The notes below the pieces were generated by a model. The model was given only the letters and a program-made list of their open reading frames with translations. It ran no database searches and was not told the origin of the DNA. Shown one piece after another: positions 8,392 through 8,451 of a stretch of 8,451 nucleotides of DNA. The translations under genes were made by a program, and so were the position numbers. This DNA comes from Paenibacillus sp. (lineage in GTDB: Bacteria > Bacillota > Bacilli > Paenibacillales > Paenibacillaceae), in contig JAQSXN010000133.1 in the NCBI GenBank assembly GCA_029256665.1, positions 1 through 8,451 on the forward strand. Reading direction: 5' to 3'. The number at the start of each line of letters is the position of its first letter. The stretch's first letter is position 1.

Positions 8392-8451
8392 TTTATGGAG
8401 AGTTTGATCCTGGCTCAGGACGAACGCTGGCGGCGTGCCTAATACATGCAA
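8392..8451 (+). rRNA. 16S ribosomal RNA, 5' end only (cut by window edge)
   Basis: The stretch 8399-8418 is the universal 16S 5' region recognised by the 27F primer (E. coli positions 8-27), followed by the conserved GACGAACGCTGGCGGCGTGC and CTAATACATGCAA. Counting back from E. coli position 8 puts the mature 5' end near 8392, to within a few bases. The rest of the gene lies beyond the window. The operon runs in the same direction as the gyrase genes. Confidence 0.98.

Overview
The window is an oriC-proximal housekeeping segment of a spore-forming Firmicute, most likely Paenibacillaceae (Paenibacillus/Cohnella-like). This rests on the gene order recF - remB - gyrB - gyrA - rRNA operon, the RemB (DUF370) protein found in Bacilli, the presence of a YheC/YheD family protein, the Firmicute form of the rRNA leader boxA and 16S 5' end, and a moderately GC-rich base composition. 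The genus call is inference.

Layout. Positions 1-3119 carry three + strand genes with short gaps and no terminator between them: the 3' part of recF (its 5' end lies outside the window), remB (DUF370) and gyrB. A hairpin terminator follows gyrB. Positions 3170-3934 hold a minus-strand, single-domain ATP-grasp gene of the YheC/YheD spore-associated family, which separates gyrB from gyrA. Positions 3944-4217 form a divergent control region: a consensus-like extended -10 promoter facing gyrA, a leader of about 230 nt before the gyrA start, and a sigma-K-like -10 motif facing the ATP-grasp gene. gyrA (4218-6698) is followed, with no terminator, by an HD-GYP family gene (6769-7830) that ends at a strong intrinsic terminator. 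About 300 nt without a recognisable gene then lead to an rRNA promoter, a leader with boxA and several hairpins, and the first 60 nt of 16S rRNA at the right edge.

How the genes work together. RecF (recombinational repair at gaps), GyrB and GyrA (the two subunits of DNA gyrase) are DNA maintenance genes. RemB is a small DNA-binding-type regulator. The HD-GYP protein belongs to a family linked to cyclic dinucleotide signalling, but the histidine of its HD pair is replaced by lysine. All main genes and the rRNA operon point the same way, presumably away from oriC; only the ATP-grasp gene opposes them.

I do not see a clearly new multi-gene system. The points most worth checking are the HD to KD change in the HD-GYP protein, a leucine in GyrB at the position aligned with E. 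coli Arg136 (aminocoumarin contact), the reversed ATP-grasp gene between the gyrase genes, and the long gyrA leader.
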